Assembly (NCBI GenBank): GCA_040223615.1
Contig: JAVKFY010000036.1
Location: forward strand, 21,780 to 85,779
DNA length: 64,000 nt
Direction of reading: 5' to 3'
From: JAVKFY01 sp040223615
Lineage (GTDB): Bacteria; Pseudomonadota; Alphaproteobacteria; GCA-2731375
The position numbers and the translations under genes were made by a program. Positions within the stretch are counted from its first letter, which is position 1. Each line of letters begins with the position of its first letter. This document shows, piece by piece, positions 53,574-64,000 of the stretch. The notes below the pieces were generated by a model. That model was not told the origin of the DNA, did not search any database, and saw nothing but the letters and a program-made list of their open reading frames with translations.

Positions 53574-54734
53574 ATGGAGCTGTCCGGCGTCTGGCATTTT
53601 CCGACCAGCGTCCGGTTCGGGCGCGGGCGACTGCGCGAACTGCCGAACGCCTGCGCCGAACTGGGGATCGCCCGGCCGCTGCTGGTCACGGACCGCGGGC
53701 TGGCCGACAGCGCCATGGCGCGCCGTGCGTTGACCTTGCTGGAGGAGGCCGGTCTTGCCGCGGCGCTGTTCGCCGAGGTGCAGGGCAATCCGGTGGAGGC
53801 CAATGTCGACGCCGGCATGACACGGCTGCGCGAGGGCGGCCATGACGGCGTGGTGGCGCTGGGCGGCGGCAGCGCGCTCGATGTCGGCAAATGCCTGGCG
53901 CTGATGGCCGGGCAGCGCCGGCCGCTGATGGATTTCGTCGACGAGGGCGACAACTGGCGTCGGGTCGATCCGGCCGGCACGGTGCCGCTGATCGCCATCC
54001 CCACAACCGCCGGCACCGGCTCCGAGGTCGGCCGGTCGGCCGTCGTGATCGAAGCGGCGACCCGGACCAAGCGGGTGATCTTCCACCCGAGCATGCTGCC
54101 GCCGATCGTGCTGTCGGACCCGGAACTGACGCTCGGTTTGCCGGCCGGGCTGACCGCGGCGGTCGGCATGGACGCGTTGAGCCACGCGCTGGAGGCCTAC
54201 TGCATCGACAGCTACCACCCGATGGCCGACGGCATCGCCGTCGAGGCGATGCGGCTGGTGTTCGAATGGCTACCGCGCGCGGTCGCCGACGGCAGTGACA
54301 TCGACGCACGCGGCCACATGCTGGCCGCCGCCAGCATGGGCGCGGTGGCGTTCCAGAAAGGATTGGGTGCGATGCACGCGATGAGCCACCCCTGCTCGGC
54401 CGTGCACGACACCCACCACGGCCTGACCAACGCCGTGCTGATGCCCTACGTGCTGGCGTTCAACCGGCCGGCGATCGAAGCCCGGGTCCAGCGTTTCGCG
54501 CCCCTACTCGGCGTTGACGGCTTCGCCGGCGTGCTCGACGCCATCGTCAGGTTGCGCAGCCAGGTCGGCATCCCGCACACGCTCGGCGAGATCGGCGTTC
54601 CCGCCGACCAGGCGGCCGCACTGGCGCCGCTGGCGCATGCCGATCCGCTCACCGGGCTGAACCCGCGACCGGTCTCGGTCGTCGAGTACGAGACGCTCTA
54701 TAGCCATGCATTCGCCGGTACGTTGCCGAACTGA
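53574..54734 (+). CDS. Iron-containing alcohol dehydrogenase
   Basis: 386 residues, Fe-ADH fold. NAD motif GGHDGVVALGGGSALDVGKCLAL (about 85-107), then IPTTAGTGSEVGRSAVV, and metal-binding pattern FHPSMLPPIVLSDPELTLGLP followed by GMDALSHALEAY (Asp and His ligands) and MSHPCSAVHDTHHGLTNAVLMP (two His). All four iron/zinc ligands appear to be kept. It begins four bases after the MipA-like stop. Substrate unknown; aldehyde or primary alcohol by family. Confidence 0.92.
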   Translation: MELSGVWHFPTSVRFGRGRLRELPNACAELGIARPLLVTDRGLADSAMARRALTLLEEAGLAAALFAEVQGNPVEANVDAGMTRLREGGHDGVVALGGGSALDVGKCLALMAGQRRPLMDFVDEGDNWRRVDPAGTVPLIAIPTTAGTGSEVGRSAVVIEAATRTKRVIFHPSMLPPIVLSDPELTLGLPAGLTAAVGMDALSHALEAYCIDSYHPMADGIAVEAMRLVFEWLPRAVADGSDIDARGHMLAAASMGAVAFQKGLGAMHAMSHPCSAVHDTHHGLTNAVLMPYVLAFNRPAIEARVQRFAPLLGVDGFAGVLDAIVRLRSQVGIPHTLGEIGVPADQAAALAPLAHADPLTGLNPRPVSVVEYETLYSHAFAGTLPN

Positions 54735-54930
54735 GGATTGCCGTTGGGTCGCCGCTGTTGACCTTTCGGCAAAAAATTACGCTTTGGGCCGGCTATCACG
54801 ACAGATTCAGTCGTCGCCGTAACCCCCTGGCAACTTTGCTGCTTTCTTTGCCGGCGTGATCGTCGTCAATTGAAGATTAACGCGGTTATGGTCAAGTTTG
54901 GGCAGCGAAATCCTTCCGCACAGGAGCTTG

Positions 54931-56004
<1,074 letters not shown>

Positions 56005-56005
56005 C

Positions 56006-56152
56006 CTAGGGGCCCTTGCTGTAGTTGTGGGTGCCGCGATACCCGCTGCCGCCGTTCGAGCGGTCCTTGTCATCGTCACGCTGCGGCGCCGTTGACTGGC
56101 AGCCGGCCACTAGCAGGCTGGACAGCATCGCCATCACCACCAGCCATTTCAT
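56006..56152 (-). CDS. Very small lipoprotein
   Basis: 48 residues, MKWLVVMAMLSSLLVAGCQS. Signal peptide with lipobox LVAGC (Cys 18), followed by a 30-residue polar tail TAPQRDDDKDRSNGGSGYRG and THNYSKGP. Start ATG 56152 overlaps the TGA of the preceding small gene (ATGA), so it is translationally coupled. Tail to tail with the leucine dehydrogenase gene. The family is unknown, but the lipobox makes an envelope location nearly certain. Confidence 0.7.
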   Translation of the reverse strand: MKWLVVMAMLSSLLVAGCQSTAPQRDDDKDRSNGGSGYRGTHNYSKGP

Positions 56153-56328
56153 AGCCCGAGACCGGCGCGGCTGCGCGCGCCCTCCCGCTCAATACGCTCG
56201 ATCGCCTGTTGCTGGGTTTCCTTGGCCCGCAGGTCGGCGCCGGCGCTGCTGCCGCCGCCGCCGCTGCTCTGGCATGCGGACAGCAACATCGTCATTGCGA
56301 TCAGCATAGGTGCCGTTTTCCTGTACAT
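56149..56328 (-). CDS. Small lipoprotein with polar coiled tail
   Basis: 59 residues. MYRKTAPMLIAMTMLLSAC: charged N-region, hydrophobic core and lipobox LLSAC (Cys 19), then a Gly/Ser linker and a helix-forming ADLRAKETQQQAIERIER segment. An Lpp-like or entericidin-like size, but not matched to a family. Stop TGA overlaps the start of the 48-residue lipoprotein gene, so the two form a coupled pair. A GGGGA-type ribosome site lies upstream. Confidence 0.65.
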   Translation of the reverse strand: MYRKTAPMLIAMTMLLSACQSSGGGGSSAGADLRAKETQQQAIERIEREGARSRAGLGL

Positions 56329-56426
56329 CGGAACGATCCCCGGAAATGTGTACTGCCACTTAACTTGGGATGGTGCCCCCCGAAGCCAAGGCCGCCTCGT
56401 CGTACATTTCCGTGATGGCGCGTGAG

Positions 56427-56867
56427 CTAGATTAATCCGAGGGCACGCAGCTCGGCGGCCATCTCCGGCGGCGGCTCGTCGTCGGACTCGCCAGCCTCGT
56501 TCACGGCCGCGTCGGCCGGCGCGTCCTCGTCGCGCAAATACCGCCAGCCCTGAAACGGCCGGCGCGCCTGCGGCCGGGTCGGGATCAGATCGGGCGTGTA
56601 GACCAGCCGGCAGCCCTTCATGTCGATCGGCGGGTCAATCTCGTCGAACCGGATCAGCGGCTGGCGCACCAGCACGAAGCCCTTGATGATCCAGTACAGC
56701 GAGCCGCCGTCGTCGAGTATCTCCTCGGCCTTGCGCGGGCGGTGCCGGGTCATGTGGTAGAGCTCGACCGGCTCGCCCGCAGCCTTGCGCTGCTTCAGCC
56801 GCGCGGCCTGCACGCGTCGCAGGTGCGCGATCGAATCGATGCCCATGCAGATCTTGATCAGGTGCAT
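56427..56867 (-). CDS. DUF1489 family protein
   Basis: 146 residues. MHLIKICMGIDSIAHLRRVQAARL, then TRHRPRKAEEILDDGGSLYWIIKGFVLVRQPLIRF and RRPFQGWRYLRDEDAPAD. This is the standard DUF1489 layout, an alphaproteobacterial family with no known function. ATG 56867 shares its A with the stop of the SLC13 permease gene (TGATG), so coupling is likely. Confidence 0.9.
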   Translation of the reverse strand: MHLIKICMGIDSIAHLRRVQAARLKQRKAAGEPVELYHMTRHRPRKAEEILDDGGSLYWIIKGFVLVRQPLIRFDEIDPPIDMKGCRLVYTPDLIPTRPQARRPFQGWRYLRDEDAPADAAVNEAGESDDEPPPEMAAELRALGLI

Positions 56868-58246
56868 CAGCCGATCCAGCCCAGCGCCAGCCACCACAGA
56901 TAGTCCAGCGGCAACAATATCACCACGGTGGCGGCGAATACCGTCAGGCACAGCTTGTTGCCGGCCGCGATCGGCACCTGCGCGACCTGCATGGCGACGA
57001 TCAGCGGCGGGGTCTGGTACGGCAGCACCACCGTGCTGTGCCCGACCACGGTCATCATCAGCACCTGCGGGATCGACAGGTCGGCGGCTTCCGCCAGCGT
57101 GCCGGCCAGCGGGGTCAGAACGGCGGACACCCCGGGCTGCGTCGTCAGCATGGCCAGGATCGCCGACAGGCCGCTGATCGAGACGAAGGTGCGCAGCGGT
57201 GCGCCGGGCTCCAGCCGCAGCACCGCCAGCGCGTGTTCGGCGACATAGGTGCCGACGCCGGTCTCAGCGATCACCGCGCCGATCCCCAGCATGCCGGCGA
57301 GATAGACCAGCGGGCCGAGATTGACGTTCTCGTTGAAGCTCTTCGCCGGCACAATGGCGACGAAGGGCAGCACGCAGATGGTGCCGACCGTCAGCGCCAC
57401 CCAGGCCGGCGAGATGCCGTGCAGGAAGTCGGTGACCCAGAGCGCCAGCGCGCCGGCCAGCATCAGCGCCATCAGCCGCTCGCGCCCCGAGGCCGGTGGT
57501 GCCGGCGACGGCGGCTCGCCATCCGGGTCGATCCGGTCGGGAAACAGCCAGATCACCGCCGCCGCGATGATGATGGCCTTGGGCAGCCCGAGCACCGGGA
57601 AATGCAGCAGCAGCCACTCGCCGTAGGTCGGGGTGTAGCCGTACAACGTCTCCGACGCGCCCGACAGCACCATTGCCGGCACCGCCGCCGGCAGGATGGT
57701 GAAGCACGGAATCATGGTCACGAAGCTGCTCGCCAGCACCATGCCGACACGGCCCTGTCGCCCATGCGGTAACCCGAGCCGGTCGGCCATCGCCAGCACG
57801 ATCGGCAGCATGATCAGGATACGGCTCAGCGTCGACGGCATCAGGAAGCCGAGCGCCAGGCCGAGCCCGGAGACGCCGAAGATTACCGCCGGATAGTTGC
57901 CGCCGACGCGGCCGGCGATGGCGCCGGCGAGGCGCCGCGCCAGGCCGGTCTCGCGCACCCCGGTGCCGATCAGCAAGCCGCCGAAGACCAGCCAGAAGGC
58001 CGACGCGGTGAAGCCGGAGAACACCGTCTCGGTCGGCGCCACGGCGAACAGGACGGCGATCACGAAGAAGATCAGCGCGGCGACGAACTCCGGCACCACG
58101 CCGGTGGCCAGCAATGCGATCACCGCCACCGACAGCCCGCCGGCGCGCGCCACCTGCGGCGACATGTCGGCCGGCGGGAACAATACCAGCGCCACCGCTG
58201 CGGCGATGACGACGGCGGCGACGACCTGGGCGGGCTTCAGCTTCAC
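56867..58246 (-). CDS. SLC13/DASS-family anion permease
   Basis: 459 residues, 11-12 transmembrane helices. Helix-hairpin block LGFLMPSTLSRILIMLPIV, VIWLFPDRIDPDGEP cytoplasmic loop, and a second half with NENVNLGPLVYLAGMLGIGAV and QPGVSAVLTPLAGTL, then VGHSTVVLPYQTPPLIVA (SxT-type sodium/substrate signature). Likely sodium-coupled uptake of a dicarboxylate, sulfate or related anion. Overlaps DUF1489 by one base. Confidence 0.88.
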   Translation of the reverse strand: MKLKPAQVVAAVVIAAAVALVLFPPADMSPQVARAGGLSVAVIALLATGVVPEFVAALIFFVIAVLFAVAPTETVFSGFTASAFWLVFGGLLIGTGVRETGLARRLAGAIAGRVGGNYPAVIFGVSGLGLALGFLMPSTLSRILIMLPIVLAMADRLGLPHGRQGRVGMVLASSFVTMIPCFTILPAAVPAMVLSGASETLYGYTPTYGEWLLLHFPVLGLPKAIIIAAAVIWLFPDRIDPDGEPPSPAPPASGRERLMALMLAGALALWVTDFLHGISPAWVALTVGTICVLPFVAIVPAKSFNENVNLGPLVYLAGMLGIGAVIAETGVGTYVAEHALAVLRLEPGAPLRTFVSISGLSAILAMLTTQPGVSAVLTPLAGTLAEAADLSIPQVLMMTVVGHSTVVLPYQTPPLIVAMQVAQVPIAAGNKLCLTVFAATVVILLPLDYLWWLALGWIG

Positions 58247-58296
58247 GGTTGGCTTCGTGCTTTTCGTCGCGCGCTGTCCCCCGCCTCACCTGTCAT

Positions 58297-58371
58297 CTCC
58301 GCCCCCAAGGGCGGAGAGGGACGAAGAGCCGATGGCGTTACCGCTCCCTCTCCGCCCTCTTGGGGGGAAAG
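58297..58371. repeat. Inverted repeat pair upstream of the SLC13 gene
   Basis: Left arm 58297-58321 contains the perfect hairpin CTCCGCCC-CCAA-GGGCGGAG, and right arm 58345-58371 (TCCCTCTCCGCCCTCTTGGG and on) is its imperfect inverse. Together they can form a longer stem over the 24-base spacer. A REP-like element or a terminator of mccA (stop at 58423). Confidence 0.5.
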
Positions 58372-58422
58372 GGTTGGGGTGAGGTGGGTGTCGATGCAGG
58401 GTCGCAATGTACGGCGCGATCG

Positions 58423-60429
58423 TCAGTCTTCGAAGCTGACCAGTTCGGCGCCCTCGTCGACCTGCTCGCCTTCGGCGTAGTTCATCTTCTCGACGGTACC
58501 GTCGGCCGGGGCGGCGATGGTGTGCTCCATCTTCATCGCCTCCATCACCAGCAGCGGTTCGCCCTTGCGCACCTTCTGGCCGGGCTTGGCGATCAGTTGC
58601 ACGATCTTGCCAGGCAGCGGTGCCGCGACCGAGCCGGTCTCCTCGATCTCGAACGTCGCGAAGGCCATCGGGTCGCGGCGGGCCAGGCGCCAGGCGTGGC
58701 CGTCGGCCAGCACGGTCAGGCGTTCGCCCTGCTCGATCACGAAGGCATGACGGCGCAGCCCGTCGAGGTTTACCGCCAGGCCGTCGGCGAGGCGTTCCGC
58801 GCTGGCGGTCATCTGGCCGCCGGGCAGGCCGAGGCGGTAGCCATCGGCCACGTAGCGCACTTCGACCGCGACCTCCACGTCGCCTTCGATGAAGACGAAC
58901 TGGTCGTGACCTTCATCGTTCACGCGCCAGCCTTCCAGCAGCGCCCACGGCGAATGTGCGTCGCCGCCGGATACCGCCCGCGCGGTCTCGGCCTCGCGCC
59001 GGGCCAGCAGCAGGTGCAGGGAGGCGATGGCCAGGACGTCGTCCGGCACGGCGTCGCGCTTCGGGATGAGGTCGTCGCGATGGCGATCGATGAAGCCGGT
59101 GTCGAGGTCGCCGGCGACGAAGGCCGGGTGGCCGGCGACGGCGGCCAGGAAGCTGACGTTGGTGGTCACGCCGGCGATGGTGAACTCGATCAGCGCCTGA
59201 CGCAGGCGGCGCAGCGCCGAGGTGCGGTCACTGTCCCAGGCGATCAGCTTTGCGATCATCGGGTCGTAGAAGATCGAGACGCTGTCGCCCTCGACGACGC
59301 CGCTGTCGACACGCACGTGTCCGTCCTCGGCCGGCGGGCGCAGGTGCAGCAGCCGGCCGGTCGACGGCAGGAAGCGCTTGGCCGGATCCTCGGCGTAGAT
59401 CCGCGCCTCGACCGCGTGGCCATCGATCGCCAGCTCGTCCTGCTGCAGCGGCAATGGCTCGCCGCTGGCGACCCGGAGCTGCCACTCGACCAGGTCCTGG
59501 CCGGTGATCATCTCTGTCACCGGGTGCTCGACCTGCAGCCGCGTGTTCATCTCCATGAAATAGAACGCGTCGTCGCGCAGGCCGTGGCTGACGTCGGCGA
59601 TGAACTCCACCGTGCCGGCGCCGACATAGCCGATGGCCTTGGCCGCCTGCACCGCCGCCTCGCCCATCGCGGCGCGCATGGTGTCGGACATGCCGGGCGC
59701 CGGCGCCTCCTCCAGGACCTTCTGGTGGCGGCGCTGCACGGAGCAGTCGCGCTCGAACAGGTGCACCGCGTTGCCCTGGCTGTCGGCGAAGACCTGGACC
59801 TCGATGTGGCGCGGCTTCACCAGGTACTTCTCGATCAGTACCTTGTCGTCGCCGAAGGCAGCCTTGGCCTCACGCCGCGCGCCGGCCAGTTCGGTAGCGA
59901 ACCTGGCCTCGTCGTGGACCTGGCGCATGCCCTTGCCGCCGCCGCCGGCGACCGCCTTGATCAGCACCGGATAGCCGATCTGCGTCGCCTCGGCGGCCAG
60001 CAGGTCCTCGTTCTGGTCGGCGCCGTGGTAGCCCGGCACGACCGGCACGCCCGCCTCCACCATCGCCGCCTTGGCCGCTGCCTTCTCGCCCATGGCGCGG
60101 ATCGCGGCGGCCGGCGGGCCGATGAAGACGAGGCCGGCAGCCGCGCAGGCCTCGGCGAAAGACGCGTTCTCCGACAGGAAGCCGTAGCCCGGATGGATCG
60201 CCTCGGCGCCGGTGCGCCTGGCCGCGTCGATGATCTTGTCGGCGACGAGATAACTCTCGTTGGCCGGCGCCGGGCCGATGTGCACCGCCTCGTCGGCGAG
60301 CTTCACGTGGCGCGCCTCGGCGTCGGCGTCGGAGTAGACCGCGACGGTGCGAATGCCGAGCCGCCTGACGGTACGGATCACCCGGACGGCGATCTCGCCG
60401 CGATTGGCAATGAGGAGTTTCGCGAACAT
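58423..60429 (-). CDS. mccA: Methylcrotonyl-CoA carboxylase-type biotin subunit
   Basis: 668 residues. Biotin carboxylase LLIANRGEIAVRVIRTVRRLGI, PGYGFLSENASFAEAC, AVAGGGGKGMRQVHD (ATP grasp) and FMEMNTRLQVEHPVTE, then a BT domain and a C-terminal biotinyl domain with VMEAMKMEHTI (biotinyl Lys near 634) and closing EGEQVDEGAELVSFED. Carboxylates 3-methylcrotonyl-CoA in leucine breakdown; acetyl/propionyl-CoA carboxylase alpha cannot be fully excluded. It follows mccB across a repeat-rich 271-base gap. ATG 60429 gives the family start. Confidence 0.92.
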   Translation of the reverse strand: MFAKLLIANRGEIAVRVIRTVRRLGIRTVAVYSDADAEARHVKLADEAVHIGPAPANESYLVADKIIDAARRTGAEAIHPGYGFLSENASFAEACAAAGLVFIGPPAAAIRAMGEKAAAKAAMVEAGVPVVPGYHGADQNEDLLAAEATQIGYPVLIKAVAGGGGKGMRQVHDEARFATELAGARREAKAAFGDDKVLIEKYLVKPRHIEVQVFADSQGNAVHLFERDCSVQRRHQKVLEEAPAPGMSDTMRAAMGEAAVQAAKAIGYVGAGTVEFIADVSHGLRDDAFYFMEMNTRLQVEHPVTEMITGQDLVEWQLRVASGEPLPLQQDELAIDGHAVEARIYAEDPAKRFLPSTGRLLHLRPPAEDGHVRVDSGVVEGDSVSIFYDPMIAKLIAWDSDRTSALRRLRQALIEFTIAGVTTNVSFLAAVAGHPAFVAGDLDTGFIDRHRDDLIPKRDAVPDDVLAIASLHLLLARREAETARAVSGGDAHSPWALLEGWRVNDEGHDQFVFIEGDVEVAVEVRYVADGYRLGLPGGQMTASAERLADGLAVNLDGLRRHAFVIEQGERLTVLADGHAWRLARRDPMAFATFEIEETGSVAAPLPGKIVQLIAKPGQKVRKGEPLLVMEAMKMEHTIAAPADGTVEKMNYAEGEQVDEGAELVSFED

Positions 60430-60520
60430 CAAGCGATGCTTCCGGTTGCATTGGCACGCGGAGGCGCGGTGGCGCGTAGAGAGGACGATGCCGAGTTCTC
60501 CCCCACCGGAAGCGTGGACG

Positions 60521-60690
60521 GACGTGGATACCCGGGACAAGCCCGGGCATGACGACCTTTGCTGCTGGTTAGAAAAATGTCGTCATGTCCCGACTTGTTC
60601 GGGGCATCCACGTCGTGCCGGTACGAAGTCGCCGTCGAGAAAACAACGTCGTCGGGCACTCTCCGCGTCTCCGCGTCTCCGCGTGAATTC
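60521..60690. repeat. Inverted 34-base repeat pair and CTCCGCG array between mccA and mccB
   Basis: 60521-60554 and 60581-60614 are inverted copies agreeing at 28 of 34 positions (counted by eye), each carrying the core CATG...CTTG...ATCCACGTC. The same core occurs at 25192-25220. Downstream, CTCCGCGT is repeated three times at 60661-60685, akin to the CGCGGAG element at 25057. No gene is seen in 60430-60700. Confidence 0.6.
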
Positions 60691-60700
60691 TTCATCGCCA

Positions 60701-62308
<1,608 letters not shown>

Positions 62309-62342
62309 GGCGGCACAATCGGCACTGGTCGGCGGGCGGCTA

Positions 62343-62385
62343 CCATAAAAGCAAAGCCGGCCGGCAGGAAGGCCCGCCGACCGGC
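62343..62385 (-). terminator. Intrinsic terminator of the DUF4332 gene
   Basis: Minus strand: GCCGGTCGGCGGG, loop CCTT, CCTGCCGGCCGGC (13 pairs, two G-T), then TTTGCTTTTATGG. A strong hairpin with T-rich tail 20 bases beyond the stop at 62406. Confidence 0.75.
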
Positions 62386-62405
62386 AGCAATGTCACGCGC
62401 GGGCT

Positions 62406-62813
62406 CTAGTAGCTGAGCTTGGGCGGCAGTTCCTTGGCCTGCCCGACCCACTTGGTCACCGTCGCCTCCGACGGCACCTGGCGGGTCAGCTTCTTGATCT
62501 CGTTCACCTCGGCCATCTTGGCCGCGAGGTTGGCCGCGTTGCGGTTGCGCAGCTCCTTCACGGTGTCGGCGCCGGCGGCCTCCAGCAGCTCCGAATATTC
62601 CTCGCCGACGCCGGAAATCCGCATCAGGTCGGCCATGTTGGCCCACTTCAGCAGCCGGCTGGCGTCAAGGCCGGTTTTCTCCGCCATCGCCTTGCGCCCG
62701 GCCGGATCGGCACACGCGTCCAGCAGCTTGTCGGTGGTGTCGATGCCGGCGTCTTTCAGCTTGGCGCCGTAGGCCGGGCCGATGCCCTCGATCTCTTCGA
62801 TCCTGTAGGTCAT
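62406..62813 (-). CDS. DUF4332 (helix-hairpin-helix) protein
   Basis: 135 residues. Two HhH-like motifs: IEEIEGIGPAYGAKLKDAGI (about 5-24) and ADLMRISGVGEEYSELLEAAGADTVKEL (about 60-88), then a conserved LTRQVPSEATVTKWVGQAKELP. HhH proteins of this family are thought to bind nucleic acid or act as scaffolds. A good terminator follows; the 38-base gap to the HerA-like gene leaves room for a promoter. Confidence 0.88.
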   Translation of the reverse strand: MTYRIEEIEGIGPAYGAKLKDAGIDTTDKLLDACADPAGRKAMAEKTGLDASRLLKWANMADLMRISGVGEEYSELLEAAGADTVKELRNRNAANLAAKMAEVNEIKKLTRQVPSEATVTKWVGQAKELPPKLSY

Positions 62814-62851
62814 GAACGGAAGCTTCTCCTCTGATTACAACTAGCTGGAAC

Positions 62852-64000
62852 TCAACGCTTCAGGAGCGAGCCCAGGACGCCACGCAGGAGCTGGCGCCCC
62901 AGAGTCGACCCGACGGCCCGCGCCACCGATTTCATGAACGTTTCGCCGACGCCCTGGCGGTTCGACCGCCGCGCGGCCGGTTTCGACTTGCGTGCCTGGC
63001 GCTCGGCCTTCGCGCGCGCCTTCTCCTGCTCGGCGGCAGTTTCGGCGGCCTCGGCGGCTTCCGCCGCCTGCTTGGCCCGCTCGGTCAGTATCTCGTGCGC
63101 CGACTCGCGGTCGATCGCCTCTTCGTACTGGCCGGCGACCGGGCTGTTGGCGATCGCCTGGCGCCGCTCGGCGTCGCTGGCCGGGCCGAGGCGGGAGCTT
63201 GGCGGCCGGATCAGCGTGCGCTCGACGATGCCGGGCACGCCCTTGGCGTCCAGCAACGAGGTCAGCGCCTCGCCGACGCCGAGCTCGGTGATCGCCTCGG
63301 CGGCCTTGAACGCCGGGTTCGGTCGGAAGGTGTCGGCGGCGACGCGCACCGCCTTGGCCTCGCGCGGGGTGTAGGCACGCAGGGCATGCTGGATGCGGTT
63401 GCCGAGCTGCGCCAGTACCTCGTCGGGCACGTCCTGCGGGTTCTGCGTCACGAAGAACACCGCGACGCCCTTGGAGCGAATCAGGCGTACGACCTGAGCG
63501 ATACGGTCGACCAGCGCCTTGGGCGCGTCGTCGAACAGCAGGTGCGCCTCGTCGAAGAAGAACACGAGCTTCGGCTTGTCGGGATCACCGACCTCGGGCA
63601 GTTCCTCGAATAGTTCCGACAGCAGCCACAGCAGCAGCGTGGCGTACAGCCGGGGCGCGGTCATCAGCTTGTCGGCGGCCAGGATGTTGATGAAGCCCTG
63701 GCCGTCGTAGGTGGTGCGCATCAGGTCGGCGAGCTTCAGCGCCGGTTCGCCGAAGAAATTCTCCGCGCCCTGCTGCTCCAGGCTCAGCAGCCGGCGCTGC
63801 ACGGCGCCGACCGAGGACCGCGCGACGTGGCCGTAGGAGGTCGACAGGTCCTTGGCGTGATCGGCGACGAAGGTCAGCATCGAGCGCAGATCGTCGAGAT
63901 CGAGCAGCAGCATGCCCTCGTCGTCGGCGACCTGGAAGGCGATGTTGAGCACCCCCTCCTGCGCCTCGGAGAGTTCCAGCAGCCGGGCCAGCAGCAGCGG
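62852..64000 (-). CDS. HerA-like ATPase, DUF853, 5' end outside window
   Basis: 383 codons of a longer protein. The frame is open at 64000 (PLLLARLLELSEAQEG precedes the first Val/Met), so the Walker A is missing. Remaining: RLYATLLLWLLSELFEELPE, Walker B KLVFFFDEAHLLFDDAP, IRSKGVAVFFVTQNPQDVP, and a Gln/Ala/Arg/Lys-rich tail (about 275-340) ending with SVARAVGSTLGRQLLRGVLGSLLKR, typical of DUF853. Likely a hexameric DNA translocase-type ATPase; substrate unknown. Confidence 0.88.
   Translation of the reverse strand, partial: PLLLARLLELSEAQEGVLNIAFQVADDEGMLLLDLDDLRSMLTFVADHAKDLSTSYGHVARSSVGAVQRRLLSLEQQGAENFFGEPALKLADLMRTTYDGQGFINILAADKLMTAPRLYATLLLWLLSELFEELPEVGDPDKPKLVFFFDEAHLLFDDAPKALVDRIAQVVRLIRSKGVAVFFVTQNPQDVPDEVLAQLGNRIQHALRAYTPREAKAVRVAADTFRPNPAFKAAEAITELGVGEALTSLLDAKGVPGIVERTLIRPPSSRLGPASDAERRQAIANSPVAGQYEEAIDRESAHEILTERAKQAAEAAEAAETAAEQEKARAKAERQARKSKPAARRSNRQGVGETFMKSVARAVGSTLGRQLLRGVLGSLLKR

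Overview
The window is high-GC (about two thirds G+C by eye) chromosomal DNA from an alphaproteobacterium, most likely a Rhodospirillales-type lineage. The evidence is the tgt-queA-cyclophilin-coaD-gyrA block with ssb and uvrA nearby, a MipZ division ATPase, a phasin, ClpS-ClpA, and the alphaproteobacterial families DUF1489 and DUF6152. I cannot name a genus. No rRNA, tRNA, CRISPR array or complete mobile element was seen. Coding density is high and most genes are housekeeping or ordinary catabolism.

Layout. 1-8 kb: glycerophosphodiesterase (cut by the window edge), a hidden 73-residue SelW/Rdx-type selenoprotein read through an in-frame TGA, polysaccharide deacetylase, aldo/keto reductase, SDR, hybrid histidine kinase, a large acidic two-domain protein and a class V aminotransferase. 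8-11.4 kb: OmpA-like envelope protein, amidase, a hairpin-rich gap and a 58-residue ORF. 11.5-25 kb: the conserved queuosine/CoA/gyrase/SSB/UvrA neighbourhood, with gyrA broken by one in-frame TAA and three sugar-transfer or methylation genes lying between gyrA and ssb. 25-26.4 kb: repeats, a 3'-end remnant of an acyl-CoA ligase and an AT-richer islet with two small genes. 26.4-35.4 kb: acyl-CoA synthetase, trmFO, TSUP permease, YcaQ-type DNA glycosylase, agmatine deiminase-type enzyme, RidA with its COG3146 partner, and two small envelope genes. 35.4-44.5 kb: clpA/clpS, phasin, a lipoprotein, D,D-carboxypeptidase with SPOR domain, an XRE-regulator remnant, a hydroxyacid dehydrogenase with an MFS carrier, and an AllA-like protein. 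44.5-50.5 kb: phosphohexomutase-ugd-galU (UDP-glucose to UDP-glucuronate) and a mipZ-VWA-J-domain run. 50.6-64 kb: DUF3179, FAD oxidoreductase with a MipA/OmpV porin-like protein and Fe-alcohol dehydrogenase, a leucine-dehydrogenase-type enzyme, two tandem tiny lipoproteins, DUF1489, an SLC13 permease, both methylcrotonyl-CoA carboxylase subunits, a DUF4332 protein and a HerA-like ATPase cut by the right edge.

How the parts fit. Leucine dehydrogenase and methylcrotonyl-CoA carboxylase belong to leucine breakdown. pgm-galU-ugd supply UDP-sugars for envelope polysaccharide, and the GT39/GT2/methyltransferase trio may decorate the envelope. The D,D-carboxypeptidase, OmpA-like protein, polysaccharide deacetylase and small lipoproteins also act at the envelope. 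tgt and queA act in tRNA queuosine modification, and trmFO methylates tRNA.

The most notable observations are the selenoprotein gene with a matching bacterial SECIS-like hairpin, the stop codon inside gyrA, and the AT-rich islet lying between two copies of an acyl-CoA ligase 3' end.
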